The notes beneath the pieces were generated by a model. That model was not told the origin of the DNA, searched no databases, and worked only from the letters and a program-made list of their open reading frames with translations. This document shows positions 1 through 7,329 of a stretch of 19,267 bases of DNA, in pieces (the first letter of the stretch is position 1; every line of letters starts with the position of its first letter). Source of the stretch: an uncultured Pelagibacteraceae bacterium (GTDB lineage Bacteria; Pseudomonadota; Alphaproteobacteria; Pelagibacterales; Pelagibacteraceae); NCBI GenBank assembly GCA_902549785.1, contig CACCWT010000014.1, positions 1-19,267 on the forward strand, written 5' to 3'. The position numbers and the translations under genes are program-made.

Positions 1-1745
1 ATGTAAGACCTTCAGAAGTCGGTGAACAAGAATTATATCACCCTCATAGTTTTATTGAGAAATGGGTATTTTGCCAAGATGCAAAAGTAATCGGTGTGCA
101 ATATTTTTTAACAGCAGTATTTACAGGGGTTGTAGGATTAATTTTATCTTGGTTAATGAGACTTCAGCTAGGTTTTCCTGAGTTAGCTGGTTTCATGACT
201 GCAGAACATTATTATCAATTCGTAACCATGCATGGAATGATAATGGTGGTTTATTTTTTAACCGCGCTATTCCTTGGAGGCTTTGGTAACTATTTAATAC
301 CATTAATGGTTGGAGCAAGAGATATGGTTTTTCCATATGTGAACATGTTAAGTTTTTGGATGTTCTTTGTTGCCGTTGCAGTTTTGATGGCAAGTTTCTT
401 TGTGCCAGGTGGCCCAACAGGTGCAGGGTGGACCTTATATCCTCCTCAAACAATTTTAGAGGGCACTCCTGGAGCAGGTATGGGAATTTTATTAATGCTT
501 ATTTCTTTATCTCTTTTCGTAATTGGATTTACAATGGGCGGATTAAATTACATGATTACAATTCTTCAAGCTAGAACTAGAGGGATGACATTAATGAGAA
601 TGCCTCTTACAGTCTGGGGTATATTTACAGCTACAGTGCTTGCAATGTTAGCATTTCCAGCATTATTGGTAAGTGCTATAATGATGACTTTAGATAAGGT
701 TTTACAAACTAGTTTCTTCATGCCAACAATATTAAAGGCTGGTGAAGTTCTAGAATATGGTGGTGGAAGCCCAATTCTTTTCCAACACCTGTTTTGGTTC
801 TTTGGACACCCTGAGGTTTATATTGTTGCACTTCCTGCTTTTGGGATAGTTTCAGATTTAATCTCTGTTCATGCTAGAAAAAATATTTTTGGGTATAGAA
901 TGATGGTGTGGGCAATTGTTGGAATTGGAGCATTAAGTTTCTTTGTTTGGGCACACCACATGTATGTAAGCGGAATGAATCCTTGGTTTGGTTTCTTCTT
1001 TGCAACAACTACATTGATTATTGCGGTTCCAACAGCCATGAAGGTTTATAACTGGATACTAACTTTATGGAGAGGAAATATACGAATAAACGTAGTAATG
1101 TTGTGGTGTTTAGGTTTTATAGTAACATTTGTTAATGGTGGAATCACTGGAATATTTTTAGGAAACGTATCAGTTGATGTTCCATTATCAGATACTTATT
1201 TCGTGATAGCACATTTCCATATGGTAATGGGTATTGCACCATTAATGGTAATTATGGGTGCAGTTTATCACTGGTTCCCATTAGTTGCAGGGAAAATGTT
1301 AGATGAAGGTCTTGGAAAATGGCACTTCTGGATTACTTTTTTAGGAGCTTACTCTATTTATTTCCCAATGCACTACTTAGGATTTATCGGAGTTCCAAGA
1401 AGATATTTTGAAATGTATGATAGTCCATATATGACATCAGCAGTGGGAATGAATGAATTTATTAGTATTGCAGCATTCATAGTAGGAGCTGCACAATTTA
1501 TTTTAATTTTCAATATAATTAAAACATTAAAAACAGGCAAAAAGGCAGAGCAAAATCCTTGGAAAGCTAATTCATTAGAATGGTACACTTCTACTGTTCC
1601 ACCAGAACATGGCAACTTCGGTGAAAGACTTCCAGTTGTGCACAGATGGCCTTATGATTTTAGTGTTCCAGGAGCTAAGGAAGATTATATTCCACAAACT
1701 ACTGCTCCGAGTGAAGTAATACATACAGAAGTAGAAAAAACATAA
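1..1745 (+). CDS. ctaD: Heme-copper oxidase subunit I (5' end cut by window edge)
   Basis: Catalytic subunit of an aa3/caa3-type terminal oxidase in the inner membrane; it reduces O2 to water and pumps protons. The reading frame is open from position 3 with no stop, so the gene begins outside the window. The GTG at 96 lies inside the conserved first-helix region and is not the true start. Counting that GTG as residue 1, the key residues are H46 and H375 (low-spin heme), H373 (high-spin heme), H238 with H287/H288 (CuB), Y242 in GHPEVY (His-Tyr crosslink), E240, D76 in GARDM (D channel) and K316 (K channel). This is a complete A1-type set. The CyoB quinol-site Arg71 and Asp75 align with Val and Leu, which favours cytochrome c as donor, but subunit II, which would decide it, is not in the window. 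Subunit III follows 9 bases downstream. Confidence 0.96.
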   Translation, partial: VRPSEVGEQELYHPHSFIEKWVFCQDAKVIGVQYFLTAVFTGVVGLILSWLMRLQLGFPELAGFMTAEHYYQFVTMHGMIMVVYFLTALFLGGFGNYLIPLMVGARDMVFPYVNMLSFWMFFVAVAVLMASFFVPGGPTGAGWTLYPPQTILEGTPGAGMGILLMLISLSLFVIGFTMGGLNYMITILQARTRGMTLMRMPLTVWGIFTATVLAMLAFPALLVSAIMMTLDKVLQTSFFMPTILKAGEVLEYGGGSPILFQHLFWFFGHPEVYIVALPAFGIVSDLISVHARKNIFGYRMMVWAIVGIGALSFFVWAHHMYVSGMNPWFGFFFATTTLIIAVPTAMKVYNWILTLWRGNIRINVVMLWCLGFIVTFVNGGITGIFLGNVSVDVPLSDTYFVIAHFHMVMGIAPLMVIMGAVYHWFPLVAGKMLDEGLGKWHFWITFLGAYSIYFPMHYLGFIGVPRRYFEMYDSPYMTSAVGMNEFISIAAFIVGAAQFILIFNIIKTLKTGKKAEQNPWKANSLEWYTSTVPPEHGNFGERLPVVHRWPYDFSVPGAKEDYIPQTTAPSEVIHTEVEKT

Positions 1746-1754
1746 GAGAAATAA

Positions 1755-2465
1755 ATGTCTGAACCAAAAATAGACGGCTTCGAACTTAAACCAGGGTTTA
1801 AGGGAATGGCGTCTGACACAGCGTCAGACCAAACAATGTTCAAAGGTGTGCATTGGGGTAAAGCCATGATGTGGATCTTTCTATTAAGTGATACTTTTGT
1901 TTTTAGTTGTTTTCTAATTTCATACATGAAAGGAAGAGGTTCAACTCCTGTCGAGTGGCCAAATCCTAGTGAAGTATTTGCACTAGAAGCATTTGGTGTA
2001 CCTGTTCCGTTATTACTGATTGCTCTTATGACCTTTGTCTTGATCACCAGTAGTGGAACAATGGCTATCGCTGTTAAATATGGATACGAAAAAAATAGAA
2101 AAATGTGTGGGTGGCTATTATTGGCGACTGCGCTCGGTGGTTTAACTTTTGTTGGAATGCAGGCTTATGAGTGGTCAAAATTAATTCATGAAGGTGTGAG
2201 ACCTTGGGAAAATCCATTCGGAGCTGCACAATTTGGATCATTTTTCTTTATGATAACCGGTTTTCACGGCTTTCACGTATCTATCGGAGTAATCTTTTTA
2301 TTTATATATACTTATAAAGTGTTTGCTGGCCACTACGAAAAAGGCAAAAAAGGATGGTTCACAAAATTAAAGGGCGATTATGTAGAAATTGAGATTTTAG
2401 GACTTTATTGGCACTTCGTAGATCTTGTATGGGTTTTTATTTTTGCTTTCTTTTACTTGTGGTAA
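1755..2465 (+). CDS. ctaE: Heme-copper oxidase subunit III
   Basis: Integral membrane subunit III that stabilises the oxidase core. The 236-residue protein has a soluble N-terminus of about 35 residues and then five predicted membrane helices (about 35-60, 80-110, 118-145, 162-190 and 210-236). This is the short five-helix CyoC/caa3-like form rather than the seven-helix mitochondrial type. Family features are the SSGTMAIAV stretch in helix 2, the GFHGFHV segment in helix 4 and the EILGLYWHFVDLVW segment at the C-terminus. The ATG at 1755 has a weak purine-rich AAGAGAA upstream. It sits between subunits I and IV with gaps of 9 and 8 bases, so all three are almost certainly on one transcript. 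Confidence 0.95.
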   Translation: MSEPKIDGFELKPGFKGMASDTASDQTMFKGVHWGKAMMWIFLLSDTFVFSCFLISYMKGRGSTPVEWPNPSEVFALEAFGVPVPLLLIALMTFVLITSSGTMAIAVKYGYEKNRKMCGWLLLATALGGLTFVGMQAYEWSKLIHEGVRPWENPFGAAQFGSFFFMITGFHGFHVSIGVIFLFIYTYKVFAGHYEKGKKGWFTKLKGDYVEIEILGLYWHFVDLVWVFIFAFFYLW

Positions 2466-2473
2466 AATAAATT

Positions 2474-2833
2474 ATGGAAAATACAAATAATATTGAAAAG
2501 ACAGACAAAAAAGAGGAAGCTTCCACACATAAAATTGGAATTTATCTTTGGATTTGGACTTTGTTATTCGTACTCAGTTTTTTTTCTTACATGGTCGACT
2601 GGTATCAATTCCAAGGAATGCTAAGATGGTCATTAATATTATTCTTCATGTTCCTAAAAGCAGGGCTGATAATGGCATTTTTCATGCACCTGTTTTGGGA
2701 AAGATATGCATTGGTAAATGTTCTTTTATGGCCAATGACGGCCATAGCTTGCTTCATATTCTTAATGGCAGCTGAATTTCAGTATACACTATTTTCAAGA
2801 TTATTTTATTTTGTAGTTGGAGGTGGAGCTTAA
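2474..2833 (+). CDS. Small oxidase subunit IV (bacterial COX4/CyoD-like)
   Basis: 119-residue accessory subunit of the oxidase. It has a charged Lys/Glu-rich N-terminus of about 20 residues and three hydrophobic helices (about 22-45, 51-78 and 82-105). The second helix carries the K-A-x-L-I-M-x-F-F-M-H-L motif typical of the prokaryotic cytochrome c oxidase subunit IV family found in caa3 and bo3 oxidases. The gene order I-III-IV followed by heme O synthase matches cyoBCDE and caa3 operons. Its last codons contain the ribosome binding site of the next gene, one base away, so the two are likely translationally coupled. The family assignment is good, but the exact role of such subunits in assembly or stability is only partly understood. 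Confidence 0.88.
   Translation: MENTNNIEKTDKKEEASTHKIGIYLWIWTLLFVLSFFSYMVDWYQFQGMLRWSLILFFMFLKAGLIMAFFMHLFWERYALVNVLLWPMTAIACFIFLMAAEFQYTLFSRLFYFVVGGGA
2819..2825 (+). promoter_or_regulatory. Perfect Shine-Dalgarno for the 87-residue membrane protein
   Basis: GGAGGTG is fully complementary to the usual 16S rRNA tail (CACCTCC) and lies 9 bases before the ATG at 2835, inside the final codons of subunit IV. It decides the start: the in-frame TTG at 2817 lies upstream of this site and has no comparable signal. Most genes in this window have weak or no Shine-Dalgarno sequences, so this suggests high or tightly coupled translation. Confidence 0.75.
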
Positions 2834-2834
2834 A

Positions 2835-3098
2835 ATGGATGCATATGGATATTTAGCTTTCTTCTTAATTTTATTTGTTTTCTTTATTTATATTGTTTGG
2901 TTTGGCTATTCAGTTAAATTAGAAAATCAGAAAGAACAAGGAGATAAAGTCTCAATAAATCCTTATGATCAAATACCTTTGCATAGAAGATTAATTGATA
3001 AGAAAAATAGTAAAGTAGGAATATTTGATCTTGGAAATCATATCTTAATAGCGGGTGTTATATTACTTGTAATATTTGTTTCACTGAATGTTGAGTAA
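2835..3098 (+). CDS. Unassigned small two-helix membrane protein of the oxidase operon
   Basis: I do not recognise this 87-residue protein with confidence. It has a membrane helix at about 5-28, a polar central segment of about 40 residues containing NPYDQIPLHRRL, and a second helix at about 67-85. The start at 2835 is chosen because of the perfect Shine-Dalgarno at 2819-2825. After helix 1 the sequence VWFGYSVK faintly resembles the W-x-x-Y-S pattern of CcoQ/FixQ subunits of cbb3 oxidases, but CcoQ has one helix, so this is only a hint. It lies between subunit IV (1 base) and heme O synthase (2 bases). That suggests an accessory subunit or assembly factor of this oxidase. The usual alphaproteobacterial assembly genes ctaG and surf1 are absent from the visible part of the operon. 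Confidence 0.8.
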   Translation: MDAYGYLAFFLILFVFFIYIVWFGYSVKLENQKEQGDKVSINPYDQIPLHRRLIDKKNSKVGIFDLGNHILIAGVILLVIFVSLNVE

Positions 3099-3100
3099 TA

Positions 3101-4015
3101 GTGACTGCAAATACAATTAAAAAAAAGTCAGTTTCAATAAGTTTTTTATCTTATTTTAAATATCTTTTATTGTTAATGAAGCCCAGAGTAATGTCTTTGG
3201 TAATTTTTACTTGTGCAGTTGGGTTGTTAACAGCTCCAGTTTCAGTTTCATTTCTAAATTCAATAATCGCAATTTTTTTTGTTACAATGGGCGCAGGTGC
3301 TGCAGGTGCTCTAAATATGTGGTATGAGGCTGATCTAGATAAATTAATGACAAGAACTTGTCTAAGACCGATTCCTACTGGAAAAGTAAACAGGGAGCAT
3401 GCTCTTTTATTCGGTACATTACTGTCAATTATTTCAGTAGTTGGATTGTATTATTTTTCAAATTTAACATCAGCTATACTATTATCTGTAACAATAGCAT
3501 TTTATGTTTTTGTTTATACAATTTGGTTGAAAAGAAAAACTCCACAAAATATTGTTATAGGAGGCGCATCAGGTGCATTGCCACCAGTTATAGGCTGGAC
3601 AATAGCTACTAACTCGCTAACATTAGAACCAATAACATTTTTCTTAATCATATTCTTTTGGACCCCATCTCATTTTTGGGCTCTTAGCCTTTATAAAGCA
3701 GATGACTATCAAAAAGCTAAAATCCCAATGTTACCAATTACTAATGGAATTGAAGAGACAAAGAAGAATATATTTGTTTATTCATTAATAATGTTACCAA
3801 TATTAATATTGCCTTATTATATCGGGTTTGTTGGTGAAACATTTTTAATTGTATCTCTATTACTGACATTTTATTACAACTATGTATGTTACGATCTTCT
3901 TAAATTTAAAAAAAACAAATTTGAAATAAAGAAGGCTAAAAAGGTATTTTCTTACTCAATTTTTTACTTATTTTTGCTTTTTGTATTATTTTTGGTAGAC
4001 CAGATCATAAAATAA
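3101..4015 (+). CDS. ctaB: Protoheme IX farnesyltransferase (heme O synthase)
   Basis: UbiA-family membrane prenyltransferase that adds a farnesyl group to heme B to give heme O, the precursor of heme A for the oxidase encoded just upstream. The 304-residue protein has about eight or nine hydrophobic helices. The first Asp-rich motif is at about 72-80 (N-MWYE-A-D-L-D), followed by RT-LRPIPTGKV. The second, KADDYQKAKIPMLP, is near residue 200. The conserved helix-1 start MKPRVMSL begins at residue 26, so the GTG at 3101 gives a reasonable N-terminus. The gene starts 2 bases after the small membrane protein and ends inside a long A/T inverted repeat. Confidence 0.96.
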   Translation: MTANTIKKKSVSISFLSYFKYLLLLMKPRVMSLVIFTCAVGLLTAPVSVSFLNSIIAIFFVTMGAGAAGALNMWYEADLDKLMTRTCLRPIPTGKVNREHALLFGTLLSIISVVGLYYFSNLTSAILLSVTIAFYVFVYTIWLKRKTPQNIVIGGASGALPPVIGWTIATNSLTLEPITFFLIIFFWTPSHFWALSLYKADDYQKAKIPMLPITNGIEETKKNIFVYSLIMLPILILPYYIGFVGETFLIVSLLLTFYYNYVCYDLLKFKKNKFEIKKAKKVFSYSIFYLFLLFVLFLVDQIIK

Positions 4016-4034
4016 ATAATCCTATTTATTTTAT
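4007..4034 (+). repeat. 12-bp all-A/T inverted repeat at the ctaB stop codon
   Basis: Two perfectly complementary 12-base arms (4007-4018 and 4023-4034), made only of A and T, flank the 4-base loop ATCC. The ctaB stop codon (4013-4015) lies in the left arm. It occupies most of the 41-base gap to thrC. RNA from either strand could form a stable but GC-free hairpin. It may mark the 3' end of the oxidase transcript or a processing site, but there is no clean U-tract, so I do not call it a standard terminator. Confidence 0.6.
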
Positions 4035-4056
4035 AAGAAAATGGTAAAAAAAATTC

Positions 4057-5427
4057 ATGAGATATGTAAGTACAAGAGATAATTCGAAAGAATATAGTTT
4101 TGAGGAGGTTTTTATTAAAGGCCTTGCTGATGATGGCGGACTTTATGTACCTAAATCTTTAAAAAAATTCAGTTCAGGAGAATTGTCAGATCTTAAAAAT
4201 CTTAATTACAACGATTTATCTACTGAAATAATAAATTTGTTTTCATCTGATTTTATATCTAAAGAAGATCTTTCTGAGTTAATTGAAAAATCTTATTCAA
4301 CTTTTAGAGAAAAAGAAGTTATTAAAATCTCAAATCTTGGTGATCTAAAATTGTTAGAACTTTTTCATGGACCAACACTAGCTTTTAAAGACGTTGCTAT
4401 GCAATTTATTGGTAATTTGTATGAATATTACTTAACTAAAAATGATAAAAAAATTAACATTGTTGTGGCTACTTCAGGTGATACAGGGGCAGCTGCTATT
4501 GATGCAATTAGAGGTAAATCAAATTTAAATATTTTTGTTTTACATCCTAATAATAGAATTTCACCAGTTCAAAGAAAATTAATGACAACAGTTGAAGATG
4601 AAAATGTTTTCAATATCGCAATTGATGGAAATTTTGATGACTGCCAAAATATTGTTAAGCAAATGTTTTCAGATTTAGATTTTTCAAATTCAATCAATAT
4701 GTCAGGGGTTAATTCTATTAATTGGGCAAGAATTATAGCTCAAGCTGTTTATTATTTTTATACTTATTTTAAACTTGATATTGACAAACCAATTTCTTTT
4801 TCAGTACCAACAGGAAACTTTGGAGATGTTTTTGCAGGTTATATTGCAAAAGAAATGGGATTGCCCATAGATAAACTTATTGTTGCAACTAATGAGAATG
4901 ATATTTTGCATCGAGCAATTTCTAAAGGTGATTATATTTCAAAAAAAGTTAAAGAAACACTTTCTCCAAGTATGGATATTCAGTTAGCAAGTAATTTTGA
5001 AAGATTAATTTATTATGTGAATAATTCTAATTCTGGCATTACATCAGATGTAATGAAAAAAGTTAAGAATAATGAATATAAAATAGAAAAATCAAACTTA
5101 GACATTATCCAAAAAGATTTTATTTCAGAAAGTTGTGATGAAAATGAAACCTTAGAAATTATTAAACAACATTTTGACAAAAGTAGTGTCATATTAGATC
5201 CTCATACTGCAGTTGGAGTAGGGGCTGCAAATAAGCTAAATTTTAGTGATTGCGTAGTTTTATCTACTGCTCATCCATGCAAATTTCCAGCTGCTACAGA
5301 TAAGGCTATAAATAAACATGAAGAACTACCTAAAGAGCTACAATATGTTCATAGTAAAGAGGAAAATTTTCAACTATTAAAAAATGATACAGAGGCAGTA
5401 AAAAATTTCGTTAAAAGTAAATTATGA
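4057..5427 (+). CDS. thrC: Threonine synthase
   Basis: PLP-dependent cytosolic enzyme that converts O-phosphohomoserine to threonine. The 456-residue protein opens with the family signature MRYVSTR and carries GLADDGGLYVP at about 22-32. The PLP lysine is K111 in GPTLAFKD, with the phosphate-binding ATSGDTGAAA stretch at about 143-152. Length and N-terminus match the proteobacterial long form of ThrC. The start ATG at 4057 has only a weak upstream signal. It follows the oxidase operon after 41 bases; ThrC next to cox genes is, as I recall, a common alphaproteobacterial arrangement. Its partner thrB lies on the opposite strand at 6364-7329. The stop overlaps the peroxiredoxin start by four bases (ATGA). 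Confidence 0.97.
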   Translation: MRYVSTRDNSKEYSFEEVFIKGLADDGGLYVPKSLKKFSSGELSDLKNLNYNDLSTEIINLFSSDFISKEDLSELIEKSYSTFREKEVIKISNLGDLKLLELFHGPTLAFKDVAMQFIGNLYEYYLTKNDKKINIVVATSGDTGAAAIDAIRGKSNLNIFVLHPNNRISPVQRKLMTTVEDENVFNIAIDGNFDDCQNIVKQMFSDLDFSNSINMSGVNSINWARIIAQAVYYFYTYFKLDIDKPISFSVPTGNFGDVFAGYIAKEMGLPIDKLIVATNENDILHRAISKGDYISKKVKETLSPSMDIQLASNFERLIYYVNNSNSGITSDVMKKVKNNEYKIEKSNLDIIQKDFISESCDENETLEIIKQHFDKSSVILDPHTAVGVGAANKLNFSDCVVLSTAHPCKFPAATDKAINKHEELPKELQYVHSKEENFQLLKNDTEAVKNFVKSKL

Positions 5428-5909
5428 AGTTAAGAGTAAACGATCAAATCCCAGATGTAAAAATCTTCCATTTAGTTGATGGAGAACCTAAAGAGCAAAA
5501 TGTATCTGAGATACTAGGACCAAAAAAAATAATATTGTTTGGTTTACCTGGCGCATTTACAGCTACATGCTCTAAATTTCACTTGCCGGGTTATGTTAAA
5601 AATGCTCAACAAATCTTTGATAAAGGTATTGATAAAATATTTTGCCTAGCTGTTAATGACCCTTATGTAATGAATGCTTGGGGTGAGGCGAATAATATAG
5701 GAGAAAATATAAATATGTTAGCTGATCCTTATTTGTCATTTACTAAGCTTATTGGTGCTGAAGTTGATAGAAACTCAAAAGGTATGGGAATGAGATCAAG
5801 CCGTTATGCAATGGTTATAGAAAATCTTCAAGTTCAAAATATCCAAGAGGAAGAGGAAACTAAAAATTGTGGAATATCCTCTGCAGAGGGAATTTTAGGT
5901 ATTATTTAG
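5424..5909 (+). CDS. Peroxiredoxin, PRX5-like
   Basis: Thiol peroxidase that reduces H2O2 or organic hydroperoxides. The 161-residue thioredoxin-fold protein has the active-site block PGAFTATCSKFHLPGY with T46 and peroxidatic C49. A conserved arginine, probably R127, lies in RSSRYAMVIE. C74 and C149 are further cysteines; C149 near the C-terminus could be a resolving cysteine, but this is inference. Length fits the Prx5 family without a fused glutaredoxin domain. The ATG overlaps the thrC stop (ATGA), so translation is probably coupled. It is the last gene of the plus-strand run and converges on rnhA. Protection next to a respiratory operon makes physiological sense. Confidence 0.93.
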   Translation: MKLRVNDQIPDVKIFHLVDGEPKEQNVSEILGPKKIILFGLPGAFTATCSKFHLPGYVKNAQQIFDKGIDKIFCLAVNDPYVMNAWGEANNIGENINMLADPYLSFTKLIGAEVDRNSKGMGMRSSRYAMVIENLQVQNIQEEEETKNCGISSAEGILGII

Positions 5910-5941
5910 CAAGAAGGTGCGTTCTGTTGCCAGGTGCCCCG
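5910..5941. other. GC-rich interval between convergent genes
   Basis: This 32-base gap separates the stop codons of the peroxiredoxin (plus) and rnhA (minus). Positions 5916-5941 are about 70% G+C, far above the surrounding sequence. It contains the pentamer GGTGC twice as a direct repeat about 17 bases apart. I find no convincing hairpin with a U-tract, so it is not an obvious bidirectional terminator. On the minus strand a weak 4-bp stem with a UAAC loop could form across the rnhA stop. Function unknown. Confidence 0.5.
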
Positions 5942-6364
5942 TTAGGAGTTTGCAGCTTCTCTAGCAATTAAATCAACTTCATTATTTAATTTATCTGAAG
6001 AATGACCTTTTACCCAACTCCATTTTATTTCAAATTCACTAGTCATAAGATCTAATTCGGTCCAGAGTTCTTTATTTTTTACAGGTTGTTTATTTGCAGT
6101 TTTCCAACCATTTTTTTTCCAATTATGTATCCACTCTGTTATTCCTGATTTTACATATTTAGAGTCTGTGAAAATCTGAACATTACTTCCTTTAGGGATT
6201 TTTTTAAGAGCTTTTATTGGAGCAAGTAATTCCATTTGATTATTAGTGGTATCTTTTTTGCTACCCTTTATATGGGTCTTCTTTTTATCATCTATAATAA
6301 TTGCAGCCCATCCACCATTTCCTGGATTACCTAAGCACGATCCATCAGTATAGATTTTTATCAT
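5942..6364 (-). CDS. rnhA: Ribonuclease HI
   Basis: Endonuclease that cuts the RNA strand of RNA:DNA hybrids, removing primers and R-loops. The 140-residue single-domain protein has the four catalytic acids D7 (YTDGSC), E45 (NNQMELLA), D67 (FTDSKY) and D131 (NNEVDLIA), plus H121 in VKGHSS. The basic handle loop WKKNGWKTANKQPVKN is at about 82-97, so this is the E. coli-like form with a substrate-binding protrusion. The start overlaps the thrB stop by one base (TAATG), showing coupled translation. It is the last gene of the 16-gene minus-strand run. The ispH-thrB-rnhA order is a familiar alphaproteobacterial cluster. Confidence 0.97.
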   Translation of the reverse strand: MIKIYTDGSCLGNPGNGGWAAIIIDDKKKTHIKGSKKDTTNNQMELLAPIKALKKIPKGSNVQIFTDSKYVKSGITEWIHNWKKNGWKTANKQPVKNKELWTELDLMTSEFEIKWSWVKGHSSDKLNNEVDLIAREAANS

Positions 6365-7329
6365 TAATTGTAATCCTTAAATGAATTTAATTTTCTGTGA
6401 AAATTTAATTTATCTAAATATTCTTTTGGGTCTTTAATTTTAATTAATGCTTTTTTTGGAGTATTTAAATAGTCATATGATCTTGTAAGTAGATATCTCA
6501 AAGCCGAACCTCTGCATAAAGTATTGAAATTACTCTTTTCTTTAGTATTTAATTTACGTATTGATTGGTAACCTCTTAATAAATGTGCAGATTTACTTTT
6601 GTCTAAAATAAAAATTTTATTTCTTTTTTTAAAACATAATGCATTCACACATGTAGCTAATTCATAGGCTAAAAAATCATTTGCAGAAAAATAAAAATCA
6701 ATGAACCCATAATATTTTTTCTTATAAAAAAAAATATTATCAATAAAGAGATCACTATGTATTATTCCATTGGGCATACTTTTTGGCCATTTTTTCTTGA
6801 TATCGACTAAGTCAGTTCGCATAGTATCTATTAAATTACTTGAAAGTTTATTAATTTTTTTATCTATTTTATTCAATAAAGGTCCCCACGCATTGACTGA
6901 TAATGAATTTTTTCTATATAATCTTAATTTTTTTGCAGCCAAATGTAACAGAGCTGCATTTTTTCCAACTTGAAAACAATCTTTATTTGTAAGTTGATTT
7001 TTGTCTTTTCCCTCTAAAAAACTTACCAAACAAGCAGTTTTATTTTTAATTTTGAATAAATATTTCCCTTTTTTACTCTTAATTGGTTCTGGACATTTGA
7101 TTTTATTTTTTGATAAACCAAACATAAGGTTCATAAAAAATGGTAAATCTTTTTTTTTAACTCTTTTTTCAAAAATAGTCAGTATTATTTTTCTATTTTT
7201 TGTTTTTAATAAATAATTAGTATTTTCAATTCCTTTTTTTATTCCTGAAAATGATAGAATTTTACTTATTTTAAAGGTTTTCTCTATTAAACTTAAATCA
7301 CCCTTATTTATTCTAGTATAAACAGCCAT
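6364..7329 (-). CDS. thrB: Homoserine kinase, APH/choline-kinase fold type
   Basis: Phosphorylates homoserine to O-phosphohomoserine, the substrate of the ThrC encoded nearby. The 321-residue protein belongs to the aminoglycoside-phosphotransferase-fold ThrB typical of alphaproteobacteria, not to the GHMP-type ThrB of E. coli. It shows the N-terminal MAVYT start, the nucleotide-fold segment GIENTNYLL at about 33-41, and DLPFFMNLM. The catalytic HSDLFIDN has H191, D193 and N198, followed by GFIDFYFS with metal-binding D211. The C-terminal region is unusually Lys/Asn-rich, in keeping with the whole window. It is joined by one-base TAATG overlaps to ispH upstream and rnhA downstream. Confidence 0.95.
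   Translation of the reverse strand: MAVYTRINKGDLSLIEKTFKISKILSFSGIKKGIENTNYLLKTKNRKIILTIFEKRVKKKDLPFFMNLMFGLSKNKIKCPEPIKSKKGKYLFKIKNKTACLVSFLEGKDKNQLTNKDCFQVGKNAALLHLAAKKLRLYRKNSLSVNAWGPLLNKIDKKINKLSSNLIDTMRTDLVDIKKKWPKSMPNGIIHSDLFIDNIFFYKKKYYGFIDFYFSANDFLAYELATCVNALCFKKRNKIFILDKSKSAHLLRGYQSIRKLNTKEKSNFNTLCRGSALRYLLTRSYDYLNTPKKALIKIKDPKEYLDKLNFHRKLNSFKDYN

Noticed and set aside
96..98. GTG as start of oxidase subunit I
   Set aside because: The frame continues upstream to the window edge with residues such as WVFCQDAKVIGV that match the conserved region before helix 1, so the gene begins outside the window.
1685..2047. 120-codon open frame on the minus strand opposite ctaD/ctaE
   Set aside because: It lies antisense to strongly conserved coding sequence, has no recognisable motif or start signal, and its composition follows from the sense gene.
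2817..2834. TTG start upstream of the 87-residue membrane protein
   Set aside because: The perfect Shine-Dalgarno (2819-2825) lies downstream of this TTG and is correctly placed for the ATG at 2835.
3342..3612. 84-codon frame inside ctaB (plus strand, other phase)
   Set aside because: It overlaps conserved ctaB motifs, has no start signal and is a shadow frame.
4041..4082. Possible 13-residue leader peptide overlapping the thrC start
   Set aside because: It contains no threonine codons and just two isoleucines, and no alternative attenuator hairpins follow it, so threonine attenuation is not supported.
5910..5990. Signal recognition particle RNA suggested by CTGTT-CCAGGT-CAGC-like spacing
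   Set aside because: The resemblance is superficial: the GGAAG core and closing stems are absent, and most of the interval is rnhA coding sequence.
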